Below are positions 44,772-54,244 of a DNA stretch of 64,000 nucleotides, in pieces; within the stretch, counting starts at the first letter, position 1, and the number at the start of each line of letters is the position of its first letter. This DNA comes from Streptomyces sp. NBC_00287 (GTDB lineage: Bacteria > Actinomycetota > Actinomycetes > Streptomycetales > Streptomycetaceae). The notes below the pieces were generated by a model, which was not told where the DNA came from, made no database searches, and was given only the letters and a program-made list of their open reading frames with translations. The DNA lies in the NCBI RefSeq assembly GCF_036173105.1, contig NZ_CP108053.1:8370001-8434000 (forward strand), in the 5' to 3' direction. A program made the translations under genes and the position numbers.

Positions 44772-47171
44772 TTGAAGCAGCAGGACAACCGGCTCATCAT
44801 GTGCCATATGGCGCATGTCGACGCGGTGGCGATCGTCGATCACCGTGGCGTCGTCACGGGGTGGGGCGACGGCGCCCGCGAGCTGACCGGTTACGCGGCC
44901 GAGGAGGTCGTAGGGCGGGACGCGAGGGAACTGCTCGCGGAGAACTCTTCAGACGGTTCGGCGGGTGTGATGGGTGTCCGGCACAAGGACGGACACATCC
45001 TTCAGCTGGCCTTGCGGTTCTCTCCTCTGCGGGACGGCGGACGCGGAACGTCGGCCTTTCTGGTCACCGCGTCGGCCCCTGGCCTGTTGGAGCCCTCGGT
45101 GGCGGAGCAGACCTTCCAGCAGGCGTCGGTGGCACTGTCCGCCTTCGACACCGAGGGCCGCATTCTGCGTTTCAACGACGCGGCCGGCCGTGAGGTGGGG
45201 GGCACGGAGGACAAGCTGGTGGGGCACGACATCACCGAGGGGGCTCCTGGCATCGACTACGAGCTCTACCTGCACCATCAGGCCGAGGTGGTCCGAACCG
45301 GGGCCCCCGTGCACTTCGAGGGCTACGGAACTCCGCCGTCCGGCGGCCGGGAACACGCCTGGAACGTGGAGATGTGGCCGATCCGGGACGCCTCGGGCGA
45401 GGTGGTCGCGGTCGGCACGGCATCGTTCGACAGCAGCGAGCAGCACTGGGCGCGCCAGCGGCTGGTCCTGCTGAACGAGGCAGCGCAGACCATCGGGACC
45501 ACCCTGGACGTGGTGCGGACCGCCGAGGAACTCGTAGGGGTGGTGGTGCCACGCTTCGCCGATTTCGCGAGCGTGGACCTGTTCGACTGGGTGCTGAGTG
45601 CGCGGGAACCGGATCAGGTCACCGAGTACCTCGCTGTCGTGCTGCACAGAGCCGCGCACCGGTCCGGTACGCCGGGGACACCGGAGGCCGTGGTCGCCCT
45701 GGGCGACACGGACACCTACCCGCCGTACTCGCCGCCCGCCCGGGCGCTGACGGGCGAGCTCCCGGTGCTCACCGGGGCCGGGGATCCGGACTTCGACCGG
45801 TGGATCGCAGGGCACGACGCGCGACGTGCCAGGCTTCGTGAACACGGGGCCGCCGTCCACTCGCTGCTGGCCGTGCCGCTGCGGGCCAGGGGCACCACCC
45901 TGGGCGTCGCCGTCCTGGTCCGCGCCCTGTGCCCGGATCCGTACACCGCCGACGATGTAGCCCTCGCCGAAGAGCTGGCCAGCCGCGCCGCGGTCTGTGT
46001 GGACAACGCCCGCCGGTACGCCCGGGAGCGGGCGACCGCGCTGACCCTTCAGCGCAGCCTGCTGCCGCGGCGGCTGCCCGGTCAGGCGGCTGTGGAGGTG
46101 GCTCACCGCTATCTCCCGGCGGGCTCCGGGGCGGGGGTCGGTGGCGACTGGTTCGACGTGATCCCGCTGTCGGGCGGCCGGGTCGCCCTGGTCGTCGGGG
46201 ACGTGGTGGGGCACGGCCTGCACTCCTCGGCGACCATGGGCAGGCTGCGTACCGCCGTGCGAACCCTCGCCGACGTGGACCTGCCACCCGATGAACTCAT
46301 CACCCATCTCGACGACCTGGTCGTCCACCTGGCGACGGAGACGAGCGGTGGCGAAGACATCGCGGAGCTGTGCGCGACCTGCTTGTACGCGGTGTACGAC
46401 CCGGTGTCGCGGAGCCTGTCCCTGGCTGCCGCCGGGCATCCGCCGCCGGCCGTCCGGCGCCCCGACGGCACGGTGGAACTCGTCGCGATGTCCACGGGGC
46501 CCCCGCTGGGCATCGGCGGTCTGCCCTTCGAGGCGACAGAACTCAAGCTCGACGAGGGCTCGTTGATCGCCTTGTACACGGACGGACTGATCGAGGACCG
46601 TGACCGCGACGCCGATCAGGGCACCGCGGAGCTGCGCCGCGCCCTGAGGGCCCCGAGCCACTCCCTGGAAGCCACGTGTGATGCCGTGCTGCAATCCCTG
46701 CTGCCGGAGAAGCCCAGTGACGACGTGGCGCTGCTGCTCGCCCGTACCCGTGCCCTCGGTGTGGACCAGGCGGTCACCTGGGACCTACCACCGGATCCCG
46801 CGCATGTCTCCGTCGCCCGCCAGAACGCCACCGAACAACTGGAGCGGTGGGGACTGGACGACGCGGTCTTCGTCACCGAACTGATCGTCAGCGAACTGGT
46901 CACCAACGCGATCCGCTACGGCGAGCCCCCCATCCGCCTGCGGCTGATCCGCGACCGTGCGCTGATCTGCGAGGTGTCCGACGCCAGCTCCACCTCACCG
47001 CATCTGCGTCGCGCCCACATCTACGACGAGGGCGGCCGCGGTCTGATGCTGGTCGCCCAGCTCACCGAGCGGTGGGGCAGCCGGCAGACCTCCGAGGGGA
47101 AGACGATCTGGGCCGAGCAGCCGCTGCCTCCGGGACTTGGCGGTCCGAACGGCCGCGGACCGTCCGTTTGA
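44772..47171 (+). CDS. PAS-PAS-GAF-SpoIIE phosphatase with C-terminal HATPase
   Basis: 799 residues from a TTG start. Domains in order: PAS (about 15-100, VDAVAIVDHRGVVTGWGDGA), second PAS (115-225, ASVALSAFDTEGRILRFNDA), GAF (240-425, LNEAAQTIGTTLDVVRTAEE), PP2C/SpoIIE (430-650; AGVGGDWFDVIPLSGGRVAL, LVVGDVVGHGLHSSATMGRL, YTDGLIEDRD, SDDVALLLAR) and an anti-sigma-type HATPase (670-785; ELIVSELVTNAIRYGEPPIR). This architecture is common in Streptomyces; it likely dephosphorylates an anti-sigma antagonist in response to PAS/GAF signals. No antagonist gene adjoins. Its stop is 1 nt before the GGTGTAGC palindrome. Confidence 0.93.
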   Translation: MKQQDNRLIMCHMAHVDAVAIVDHRGVVTGWGDGARELTGYAAEEVVGRDARELLAENSSDGSAGVMGVRHKDGHILQLALRFSPLRDGGRGTSAFLVTASAPGLLEPSVAEQTFQQASVALSAFDTEGRILRFNDAAGREVGGTEDKLVGHDITEGAPGIDYELYLHHQAEVVRTGAPVHFEGYGTPPSGGREHAWNVEMWPIRDASGEVVAVGTASFDSSEQHWARQRLVLLNEAAQTIGTTLDVVRTAEELVGVVVPRFADFASVDLFDWVLSAREPDQVTEYLAVVLHRAAHRSGTPGTPEAVVALGDTDTYPPYSPPARALTGELPVLTGAGDPDFDRWIAGHDARRARLREHGAAVHSLLAVPLRARGTTLGVAVLVRALCPDPYTADDVALAEELASRAAVCVDNARRYARERATALTLQRSLLPRRLPGQAAVEVAHRYLPAGSGAGVGGDWFDVIPLSGGRVALVVGDVVGHGLHSSATMGRLRTAVRTLADVDLPPDELITHLDDLVVHLATETSGGEDIAELCATCLYAVYDPVSRSLSLAAAGHPPPAVRRPDGTVELVAMSTGPPLGIGGLPFEATELKLDEGSLIALYTDGLIEDRDRDADQGTAELRRALRAPSHSLEATCDAVLQSLLPEKPSDDVALLLARTRALGVDQAVTWDLPPDPAHVSVARQNATEQLERWGLDDAVFVTELIVSELVTNAIRYGEPPIRLRLIRDRALICEVSDASSTSPHLRRAHIYDEGGRGLMLVAQLTERWGSRQTSEGKTIWAEQPLPPGLGGPNGRGPSV

Positions 47172-47172
47172 C

Positions 47173-47241
47173 GGTGTAGCCGGCTACACCATCGGCTCGG
47201 GAGCCCGCTCCCTCGTGGCGGCGTGCGGGCGCAGGGATCGT
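47173..47241 (+). promoter_or_regulatory. GGTGTAGC operator and promoter 3 (lipoprotein)
   Basis: GGTGTAGC-CG-GCTACACC at 47173-47190, 17 nt, CTCCCTCGTGGCGGCG from 47208, GATCGT at 47236-47241. TCGTGG and GATCGT are 17 bp apart. It drives the lipoprotein at 47279. Confidence 0.75.
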
Positions 47242-47278
47242 AGGGCGCAGAGATCGTTCCAGATGAAGGGACCCTTCC

Positions 47279-47674
47279 ATGGTCGCCAAACGCCGCCGAC
47301 GCATCACCGCCATCGCCATGGCCGTAGCCGCCGTCACGCTGACCGCCGGACTCGCCACCGGCTGCGAGTTCGACGACTCGCTGGACTGCCTCTCCAACGC
47401 CGACACGATCGCCGACAGCATCACCGCCATTCACGAGGCCGGCGCGGACGCGATCGAGGACCCCACGCGGACCCAGGAGTCCATCGACACCATCGAGAGG
47501 AACGTCGACAAGATCGACGAGACCACGGACGACAGCAAGGTCGACGACGCGGTCGACGACCTCAACAAGGCGATCGCCGACTACAACAAGGCCATTCTGA
47601 ACGGGGACACCGACCCGGACTCCAGCAAGATCGACGCCGCGGCCGACGAACTGAGGAGCGTGTGCAGCCCATGA
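47279..47674 (+). CDS. Small lipoprotein
   Basis: 131 residues. Basic N-terminus AKRRRRITAIAMAVAAVTLT, then lipobox LATGC, so a lipid-anchored, exported protein. The mature part is highly acidic and helical (STIER-like repeats: ESIDTIERNVDKIDETTDDS, DDAVDDLNKAIADYNKAIL) with two further cysteines (LDCLSN and SVCSP). RBS AAGGGA. Its promoter carries the GGTGTAGC palindrome, which ties it to the two-component system at 36-38 kb. Function unknown. Confidence 0.85.
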   Translation: MVAKRRRRITAIAMAVAAVTLTAGLATGCEFDDSLDCLSNADTIADSITAIHEAGADAIEDPTRTQESIDTIERNVDKIDETTDDSKVDDAVDDLNKAIADYNKAILNGDTDPDSSKIDAAADELRSVCSP

Positions 47675-47756
47675 GGCCGAGAAGTCGGACGGGTCAGGAT
47701 GGCGCCACCCGCGAGACACTCATCCTGTGACGAGTGTCTCGGGTGAGGAGTGACGC

Positions 47757-48580
47757 ATGACCACGGTAGGTATCGCCACCGGCGCCGGTCGCGGGACGGG
47801 AGAGGCATGCGCGCGTCGCCTGGCCGACATGGTGGACGTGCTGCTGCTCGCCGACCGGAACGAAGCGGCCGCGGCCGCGGTGGCGAAGGACCTGTCCGGC
47901 TACGGCGGGAAGGCCGTCGCCGAGCCGTTCGGAGTGGACGTCACCGATCGGGAGGACCTCGACCGACTGGCCGGGCGGGTCAGGGAGCTGGGCACGCTCC
48001 GGGCAGTCGCGCACACCGAGAGCGTCGCGCCGGAGGAAGCCGACTGGCGCCGCATCCTTGAGGTCGACTTCATCGGAACCGCGCTGCTCGCCGAGGCGCT
48101 CCGCAACTGGCCACCGCCGGCACGGCGTTCGTGTACTGCGCCTCGGTGTCCCCACTGTTCGCTCATATCGACCCCTCCCCGCAGGTTGCGGCCGTCCTCG
48201 ACGATCCCATGCAGGACGACATCCTCGACCGGATCCGCGACGCGATCGGCCCGGCCGTCGAGGATCCCGCGTGGGCGTACCCGTGGGCCACGTACGGCGT
48301 GCACCGCTTCGCCCGCGCCGAGGCGGTGCGGCTCGGGCCGGTGGGCGCTCGCGCGTGCTCCCTGTCACCCGGCGCCATCGACACCCCGGAGACCCGGCTG
48401 GAGGCGGCGCGGCACGAGTCGGTACGGCAGCTCATTCAGCGCACGCCCCTGGGCCGCACCGGCCGGTGCGAGGAGGTCGCCGCCGTCGCCGCGTTCCTGG
48501 TGTCGGACGAGGCGAGCTTTGTGAACGGCGTCGACATCGTCGTCGACGGCGGCCTGTGCGCCGCCGTGGGGGACGAGTGA
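47757..48580 (+). pseudogene. SDR family protein, single-base frameshift
   Basis: First part: VGIATGAGRGTGEACARRLA (NAD site) through VDFIGTALLAEALRN. Second part in another frame: LATAGTAFVYCASVSPLFAH, AYPWATYGVHRFARAEAVRL, then VAAVAAFLVSDEASFVNGVD and IVVDGGL. The break is one missing base near 48105. Joined, it is a full-length SDR of about 275 residues. YGVHRFARAEAVRL stands where YxxxK is expected, with Arg replacing Lys. Either a recent mutation or a sequencing error. Confidence 0.75.
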
Positions 48581-48607
48581 CATCGCACGACGCTTCGTGC
48601 AACCGGC

Positions 48608-49601
48608 TCAGCAGGCCATGGCCTTGAGCTTCTCGATGTCGGCCAGGCGCCGTGCCGACGTGTGGGCCAGGGCGCGGACTTGGAGGGTGGAGACTCCAGC
48701 GGCCCGGAAGACCGCGAGCCGTTCGGCGGGGACGGCGGCCGCGGCCTCGTCCTTGCGGCCGGACAGGTAGAGGTCCTGGATAGTGGCCGCCTCGGCCTCG
48801 TAGCCGTAGCGTTGGGCGAGGTCGTGGTAGAAGTTGTGGCCGCGCGCCCCCATCCCGCCGATGTACAGGGCGAGTTGAGGCCGGGCCAGATCGATCAGGT
48901 CGTCCACGCCTTCGCCGATGGCCAGGGGAGGGGAGACCACGATGTCGAGTGGCCCGAGGGCGGGATCCCGCAGCGCCGATCCTTCGGCCAGCGCCGGGCC
49001 TCATACCTCGTCCGCCTTCTCCGGGTGGAAGAACATCGGCATCCAGCCCTCGGCGATCTCGGCGGCCAGAGCCACGTTCTTCGGCCCGATGGCGGCCAGC
49101 ACGACCGGGATCCGTTCGCGCACCGGGCGGTTGATGAGCTTGAGCGGTCTGCCGAGCCCGGTGCCCTGGTCGGGTGGGAGAGGGAGGCGGTAGTGACGGC
49201 CCTCGTGCACGACCTTCTCCTGGCGCCAGACCGACCGGCAGATCTGCACGATCTCACGGGTGCGGGCCAGGGGAGCGGTGTACGGCTGCCCATGGAAACC
49301 CTCGATCACCTGGGGCCCCGAGGCGCCGATGCCCAGGGTGAACCGACCGTCGGAGACGGTAGTCCAGGCCGACGGCCGTCATCGCGGTCAGGGTGGGCGT
49401 GCGGGTGTAGATCTGGAGGATCCCGGAGGCGATCTCAAGCCGATCGGTGTGCGCGGCGATGAAGCCGAGCTGGCTGATCGCGTCGAATGAGTAGGCCTCG
49501 GGGACGAAGACGACGTCGAGCCCGGCCTTCTCGTAGTCGCGGAGCTCGTCGACGGTCTCCTTGAAACCCCCGCTGTAGCTCAAGGGCATACCGATGCGCA
49601 T
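48608..49601 (-). pseudogene. LLM-class F420-dependent oxidoreductase, frameshift plus nonsense codon
   Basis: Starts MRIGMPLSYSGGFKETVDEL after GGGAGGGG. After GLD an extra base (around 49361) shifts the frame. Restored, it reads TVSDGRFTLGIGASGPQVIE, then GFHGQPYTAPLARTREIVQI and IPVVLAAIGPKNVALAAEIA. EKADEV is followed by in-frame TGA (49001-49003) where relatives have Trp, and the same frame continues GPALAEGSALRDPALGPLDI to the natural end. A complete LLM/F420 family gene apart from these two lesions. Confidence 0.75.
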
Positions 49602-49711
49602 CCCGATCCCACCCCTCCCGCGCCCTGACAAATAAAGTACACTCTATAAGTCACTGGATGGAGATGGCGCGGGGCTGGTGCGGGTCCGGCCGAGAAGGGA
49701 GACCGGAACCG

Positions 49712-50233
49712 ATGACAGGTGTTGACGTCGCCCGGTACACGCTGCGCGCGGTGATCGGCGGCACGATGATCGCGCACGGGGTGCGGCACGGCCGTACGCT
49801 CGACGGCACGGCGGGATGGTTCGGCTCCGTGGGGTTCCGCAGGCCGCGGCTGCAGGCGGCGGCCAGTGCGGTCGTCGAGATCGGGGCGGGCGCCGCACTC
49901 GTGGCCGGAGCGGCGACGCCGCTTGCGGCATCGGCGGTGGTCGGCACGATGGGTGTCGCCGCACGGTCGGTGCACGGACCCAACGGGTTCTTCGTGATGA
50001 ACGAGGGCTACGAGTTCGTGCTCAACCTGGGCGCCGCATCCGTGGCGCTCGCCGGGCTCGGGCCGGGCCGGTTCAGCGTCGACCGGGCGCTCGGTCTTGA
50101 CGCGAGGCTCGGCGGTCCGCGGAGTGCGGCCCTCGCGGCCGGACTGGGCCTCGCCGCCGCTGCGGTGCAGCTCGCGGTCTTCTGGCGGCGCCCGGAGCCC
50201 GAGCAGGACTCGGAGCCGAGGGTGGCGGAGTAA
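49712..50233 (+). CDS. DoxX-family membrane protein
   Basis: 173 residues from ATG after GAGAAGGGA. DoxX pattern: ARYTLRAVIGGTMIAHGVRH, GWFGSVGFRRPRLQAAASAV, further helices and NGFFVMNEGYEFVLNLGAAS (the NxGYE segment seen in DoxX/SURF4-like proteins). Four to five membrane segments and an acidic tail. Divergent from the LLM pseudogene. Function probably in membrane redox; not established. Confidence 0.8.
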   Translation: MTGVDVARYTLRAVIGGTMIAHGVRHGRTLDGTAGWFGSVGFRRPRLQAAASAVVEIGAGAALVAGAATPLAASAVVGTMGVAARSVHGPNGFFVMNEGYEFVLNLGAASVALAGLGPGRFSVDRALGLDARLGGPRSAALAAGLGLAAAAVQLAVFWRRPEPEQDSEPRVAE

Positions 50234-50291
50234 CCGTATACTCTTTTCGTTTCAGGGTGGCGAAGTCCGACCACACCCGCCAGGAGCTGCG

Positions 50292-51681
50292 ATGAAGCCG
50301 CACACGGGTCCCCCGCGGGTGGAGGCGGACGATCCCGCCGAGTCCGTACGGCGGTGGCTGCGCACCCTGGGGGACCTTCCTGCCCCGCCAACTGCCGCGC
50401 CCGCCACCGGATGTCCGCTTCTGGGCTGGGCGGCCTCCGGTGCCATGGCGCTGACCGGCGAGGCGGACGGTCCGCCTCTCCTGCCACCTGGATCGACGAC
50501 GGCGCTCCTGCGGGAGGCGGGGGCCGCACTGGCGCACCTCGCCGGCCGCCCGCTCGCCTTCGATCCCGCCCTCGTGCTCAGTGGCCGGGCAGGCGCCATG
50601 AACCTCACCCGGCGCGGCCGCATCTCCGCGGGCGGCGCGACCCGGCTGCTCCGGACTTCGGACGGATGGTGCGCGGTGACCCTGAGCCGTCCGGACGACG
50701 TCGAACTCGTCCCGGCCATGCTGGGCGGCGTCACGGTGACAGCTCCCTGGCAGCAACTCGCCGCGGCCGCACGCGGCGCCGGGGCGAGCGAATTCGCCGA
50801 CCACATCCGCATGTTCGGTGTTCCCGCCGCGGCCCTGCCGCCCGAGGCACCCCCTGTTGACGTCCCCTGGCGGGTGTCCCCGATCGCGGCCCCCGACGGG
50901 GCGGCGCGGGTGGAGGGTGCCCTCGTCGTGGACCTCTCCTCGCTCTGGGCAGGACCCTTGTGTGCCCGCCTGCTCGGCCTGGCCGGAGCCAGAGTGGTCA
51001 AGGTGGAGAGCACCCGGGCGCCCCGACGGCGCCCGCGCCGGCAACCGGCGCTTCTACGACTGGCTGCATGCCGGACACGAGAGTGTCGCCGTCGACTTCA
51101 CCACGTCGGAAGGGCGAGGCGCGCTCGCCGACCTGATCCGGGCCGCCGACGTGATCATCGAGGCCTCCCGCCCGCGTGCGCTCGCCCAGTTGGGGCTGGC
51201 TCCGGAACGGCTCGACCATCGGGCGGGCAAGGTGTGGGTGAGCATCACCGGGTACGGCCGCACTCACCCCGACCGGGTCGCCTTCGGCGACGACGCGGCG
51301 GTCGCCGGCGGGCTGGTCGGCCGGTCGGCGGACGGCGAGCCCGTGTTCTGCGCCGACGCGGTCGCCGATCCGCTGACGGGGGTCGTCGCCGCACTGGGCG
51401 CGATGGGCGCCCTGGCGTGCGGCGGGGGACGGCTGATCGACGTCTCGATGCGGGACGTGGCGGCGGCGTTCGCCGCGGTTCCACCGGCCGGTCATGGGCC
51501 GCATCCGGTACGGGCGGCAGCGGCCGGGGCGGTGGTGGAGTGCCCGGCGCTCGGCCGGACCCAGGTGGTTCTCGCGCCGCCCGCGCCGGCACCGGACGGG
51601 ACGGCGGCCACGATGGGCGCCGACACGGTACGGATCCTCGGTCGAGGTGTTGAGGTGCGTGGGCGATCTGGCCCTTGGTGA
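50292..51681 (+). pseudogene. CaiB/BaiF-type CoA-transferase, frameshifted, chimeric 3' end
   Basis: First part ends VEGALVVDLSSLWAGPLCAR, LLGLAGARVVKVESTR. Then one extra G in GGG at 51016-51018 shifts the frame, and the protein continues RPDGARAGNRRFYDWLHAGH, ESVAVDFTTSEGRGALADLI and KVWVSITGYGRTHPD, all class III CoA-transferase landmarks. The end (TVRILGRGVEVRG) is encoded by an 86-bp tandem repeat derived from the next gene, so the native C-terminus is probably lost. Confidence 0.7.
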
Positions 51682-51888
51682 AGGTGGCGCGCGGGTAGAG
51701 GCGTCCGGAGTCGTGGCGGATCCTCGGTCGAGGTGTTGAGGTGCGTGGGCGATCTGGCCCTTGGTGAAGGTGGCGCGCGGGTAGAGGCGTCCGGAGTCGT
51801 GGCGGATCCTCAGTCGAGGCTCTGAGCTCCGTGGACGATCCGCCCCTCGATGAAGGTGGCGCGCACATGGCCGGCGTCCGGAGTCCGC
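51631..51888. repeat. 86-bp tandem repeat: two identical units plus a diverged third
   Basis: Units 51631-51716 and 51717-51802 are identical and begin CGGATCCTCGGTCGAGGTGT. A third, diverged unit from 51803 is the 3' end of the amidohydrolase gene. On the minus strand each unit encodes a version of its last strand (ATFTKGQIAHAPQHLD versus ATFIEGRIVHGAQSLD), without the stop codon in the copies. Confidence 0.85.
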
Positions 51889-53210
51889 AGGGCGTCCCTC
51901 AACGGCCGGTCCAGCAGGACGAGATCGGCCGGTCGCCCCACCCGACCCGCCGTGCCGGGCCGCCGGGATCGTCCAAGGGCGAGAGCAGGCCCCGCAGGGT
52001 CACCTCCGCCGGAACCCGCTCCTCGATCCCGAGCACACGACCGGACGGCGTCAGCCGCTCGGACGCGGCCCGCACACCGGCCCAGGGGTCGGGATCGCCG
52101 TACGGGGCGTCGCTGCTCGCGGCCACCCGGACCCCGGCACGCAGCAGACCGGCGTACCGCCACAGATCCGGCCGGTCCCCGGGATCGACGCGCCCCCAGT
52201 AGTCGTCGCCCCGCAGGGCGATCAGCGTCGGCTGTGTGACGACCCGGATGCGACGGGCGGCCAGCTCCTCGGCAGCGGCACGGTCGGCGACGGCGCAGTG
52301 CTCCACGCGGTCCCCGTCCCGGCCACCCGCCAGGTCGAGTGCCGCCAGGGTGAGCGCCAGGGCCGTACGGGTTACACAGTGCACGGCGACGGGGCGGCCG
52401 TCCGCATGGGCCCGCCGTATCTGCCCGGCGAGGTCGTCGGCGTCCGGGAGGGCGTGGTCCGCGACCACCAGCTTCAGCGGACCGAGGCTCAGCCGTGGGT
52501 GGGGCGGGAGATCGGCTCCGGCGGCCATCACCATGACGTGCTGGGGGAGTTCCGCCCGCCGCACCGCCTCCGAGACGACCGCGGCCGTATCCCGGTGTGG
52601 TGTCGCGTCGGCGACATGGGTGACCCCGAGGGCGGCCAGCCGTGCGCCGACCGCCCGGAGGGACGGAGGCCGCCCGCCGAGGGCCTCGCGCAGCCAGGCG
52701 TCGGCGCGCCACAGCCGCCCGGTCGGTCGGCCCGCCGTATCACGCTCGATGCCGCCGTGCGTGGCGGACTGGGCGCCGAGCCGTTCCAGACCGGGGGAGT
52801 TGACGACCCACAGCGCTCCTGACCGGTGCTGCACGCGCACCGGCAGCACGCGGTTCCACCCGTCGAGGAGGGTCCGGTCCAGATCGCCGTGGACCACGTC
52901 GTCGTACCCGACCGCCCGCACCCAGCCGTCCTCACCCGCCACCGCTTGTGCGAGGGGGGACGCGACACTGTCCCGGGAGAGGGCGGACACGTCGAGTGAG
53001 GCATGCTGGGCGGCCATGGCCGCGAGGTGGGCATGGTGGTCGGCCAGACCGGGCAGCAGCGCGCCGCCGTCGCCGCGTACGACGAACTCATCCTGCCGTG
53101 GCCGCAGTCGACGGCCCACCTCGGCGACCACACCGCCCCCGGATCCGGCAGTCGACCGGCGCCTGACGCGGGTGAAGTTCCACGCCGCGCAGGAGCACCT
53201 CACCGCTCAC
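51810..53210 (-). pseudogene. Amidohydrolase (metal-dependent, YtcJ/imidazolonepropionase-like), two frameshifts
   Basis: Starts at a GTG overlapping the crotonase stop (GTGA). EVLLRGVELHPRQAPVDCRI breaks at a G5 run (53136-53140) and continues GGALLPGLADHHAHLAAMAA (HxH metal motif), GVTHVADATPHRDTAAVVSE, VAVHCVTRTALALTLAALDL, the VEHCAVADRAAAEELAARRI segment and SSDAPYGDPDPWAGVRAASE. A second one-base loss near 51942 precedes LVLLDRPLRDAL and the end. All catalytic segments are present, so the gene is either recently broken or mis-sequenced. Confidence 0.75.
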
Positions 53211-54244
53211 GGCGCGTCGTCGATCTCATCGACCAGCCCCCACTGCCGGGCGGTGGCGGCGTCGATCCGGGCCCCGCTCAGCATCATCCACGCCGCCCGC
53301 CACCGGCCGATCCGCCGTGGCACGCTCACCGTGCCGCCCGCGCCGGGCACCAGGCCCATCGCGACCTCGGGCAGTTGGAAGAACGCCCCGGGTGACGACA
53401 CAAGACGCCCCGCGAACGCGGCCATCTCCACACCCGCACCCACCGCCGCGCCCTGCACCCGCACCGTCACCCGCTCCCGCATCCGGTCGATCAGACGCCA
53501 GGGTGCCCGGTCCAGCCGTACCAGATATGCCGCCCCCAGGTCCGTTGCCGTACCGAACTCGGCCAGATCGCCGCCACTGCAGAAGACCGGCCCGGCACCA
53601 GCCAGTTCCACCCTTTCGACGGTGTCGTCGAGGACGGCGACTTCAAGAGCCTCGAACAGTTCCTCCCGCATCCGGAAGCTGAACGCGTTCCGCCGGTCTG
53701 CGCGGTCGAGCAGGACGGACAGCCGGTCGTTCTCCCGCCGGACGCGGACCAGCGGCCGATCCTCATGAGAAGCCCGAGGCGTACTCCGGTCGGCGAGCCA
53801 GGACGCGAACTCCGTCCCGCCGAGCAGCATCGAGTACGCCGCTGCTTCGGCAGCCAGGCCCTGAATGGTGCTGAGCTCCGGCGTCTGCCGGAGCAACTGC
53901 CCCAGGGCGAGGCCTGCCCGAGGCCGACGTTCGACGAGCCGTGCCAGCTCGTCGAACGAGACCAGCGGATCGTCGACGGGGACCAACTGCGGTGCTTCGG
54001 CGTCGACATGGGGCGCCGCCAAGGTCAGCGTCAGTGCCTGCACCAGCGGTCGCAGCCGCTCCGGCGGCTGCCGGGTCGCGATGCCGAACGTCAGATGCAA
54101 GGCGTCGGCCAACCGGGCAGCCGCGGCCTCGACCCGGCTCGCATCCGCGTCGTGCCAGTCGTCGAGAACCAGGCACCGCACGGGATTCTCCACCCGCCCG
54201 TCGGAACGAAGTGTCAGTCCTTCGTCGCTGTACACCGAGTTCAT
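53207..54244 (-). CDS. Crotonase (enoyl-CoA hydratase/isomerase) with N-terminal extension
   Basis: 345 residues. Residues about 1-160 form a helical N-terminal domain (LVQALTLTLAAPHVDAEAPQ; ELARLVERRPRAGLALGQLL). The crotonase domain begins near RVRRENDRLSVLLDRADRRN, with the oxyanion loop GPVFCSGGDLAEFGTATDLG and AAVGAGVEMAAFAGRLVSSP, FFQLPEVAMGLVPGAGGTVS. The extension recalls DpgC-like dioxygenases, but the match is only general. Start ATG 54244. Upstream of and overlapping the amidohydrolase gene. Confidence 0.8.
   Translation of the reverse strand: MNSVYSDEGLTLRSDGRVENPVRCLVLDDWHDADASRVEAAAARLADALHLTFGIATRQPPERLRPLVQALTLTLAAPHVDAEAPQLVPVDDPLVSFDELARLVERRPRAGLALGQLLRQTPELSTIQGLAAEAAAYSMLLGGTEFASWLADRSTPRASHEDRPLVRVRRENDRLSVLLDRADRRNAFSFRMREELFEALEVAVLDDTVERVELAGAGPVFCSGGDLAEFGTATDLGAAYLVRLDRAPWRLIDRMRERVTVRVQGAAVGAGVEMAAFAGRLVSSPGAFFQLPEVAMGLVPGAGGTVSVPRRIGRWRAAWMMLSGARIDAATARQWGLVDEIDDAP

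Noticed and set aside
53763..54244. GtrA protein extended by 160 residues through the crotonase gene
   Set aside because: The extension is an out-of-frame reading of a well-supported gene on the same strand; loss of the GtrA stop is more likely.
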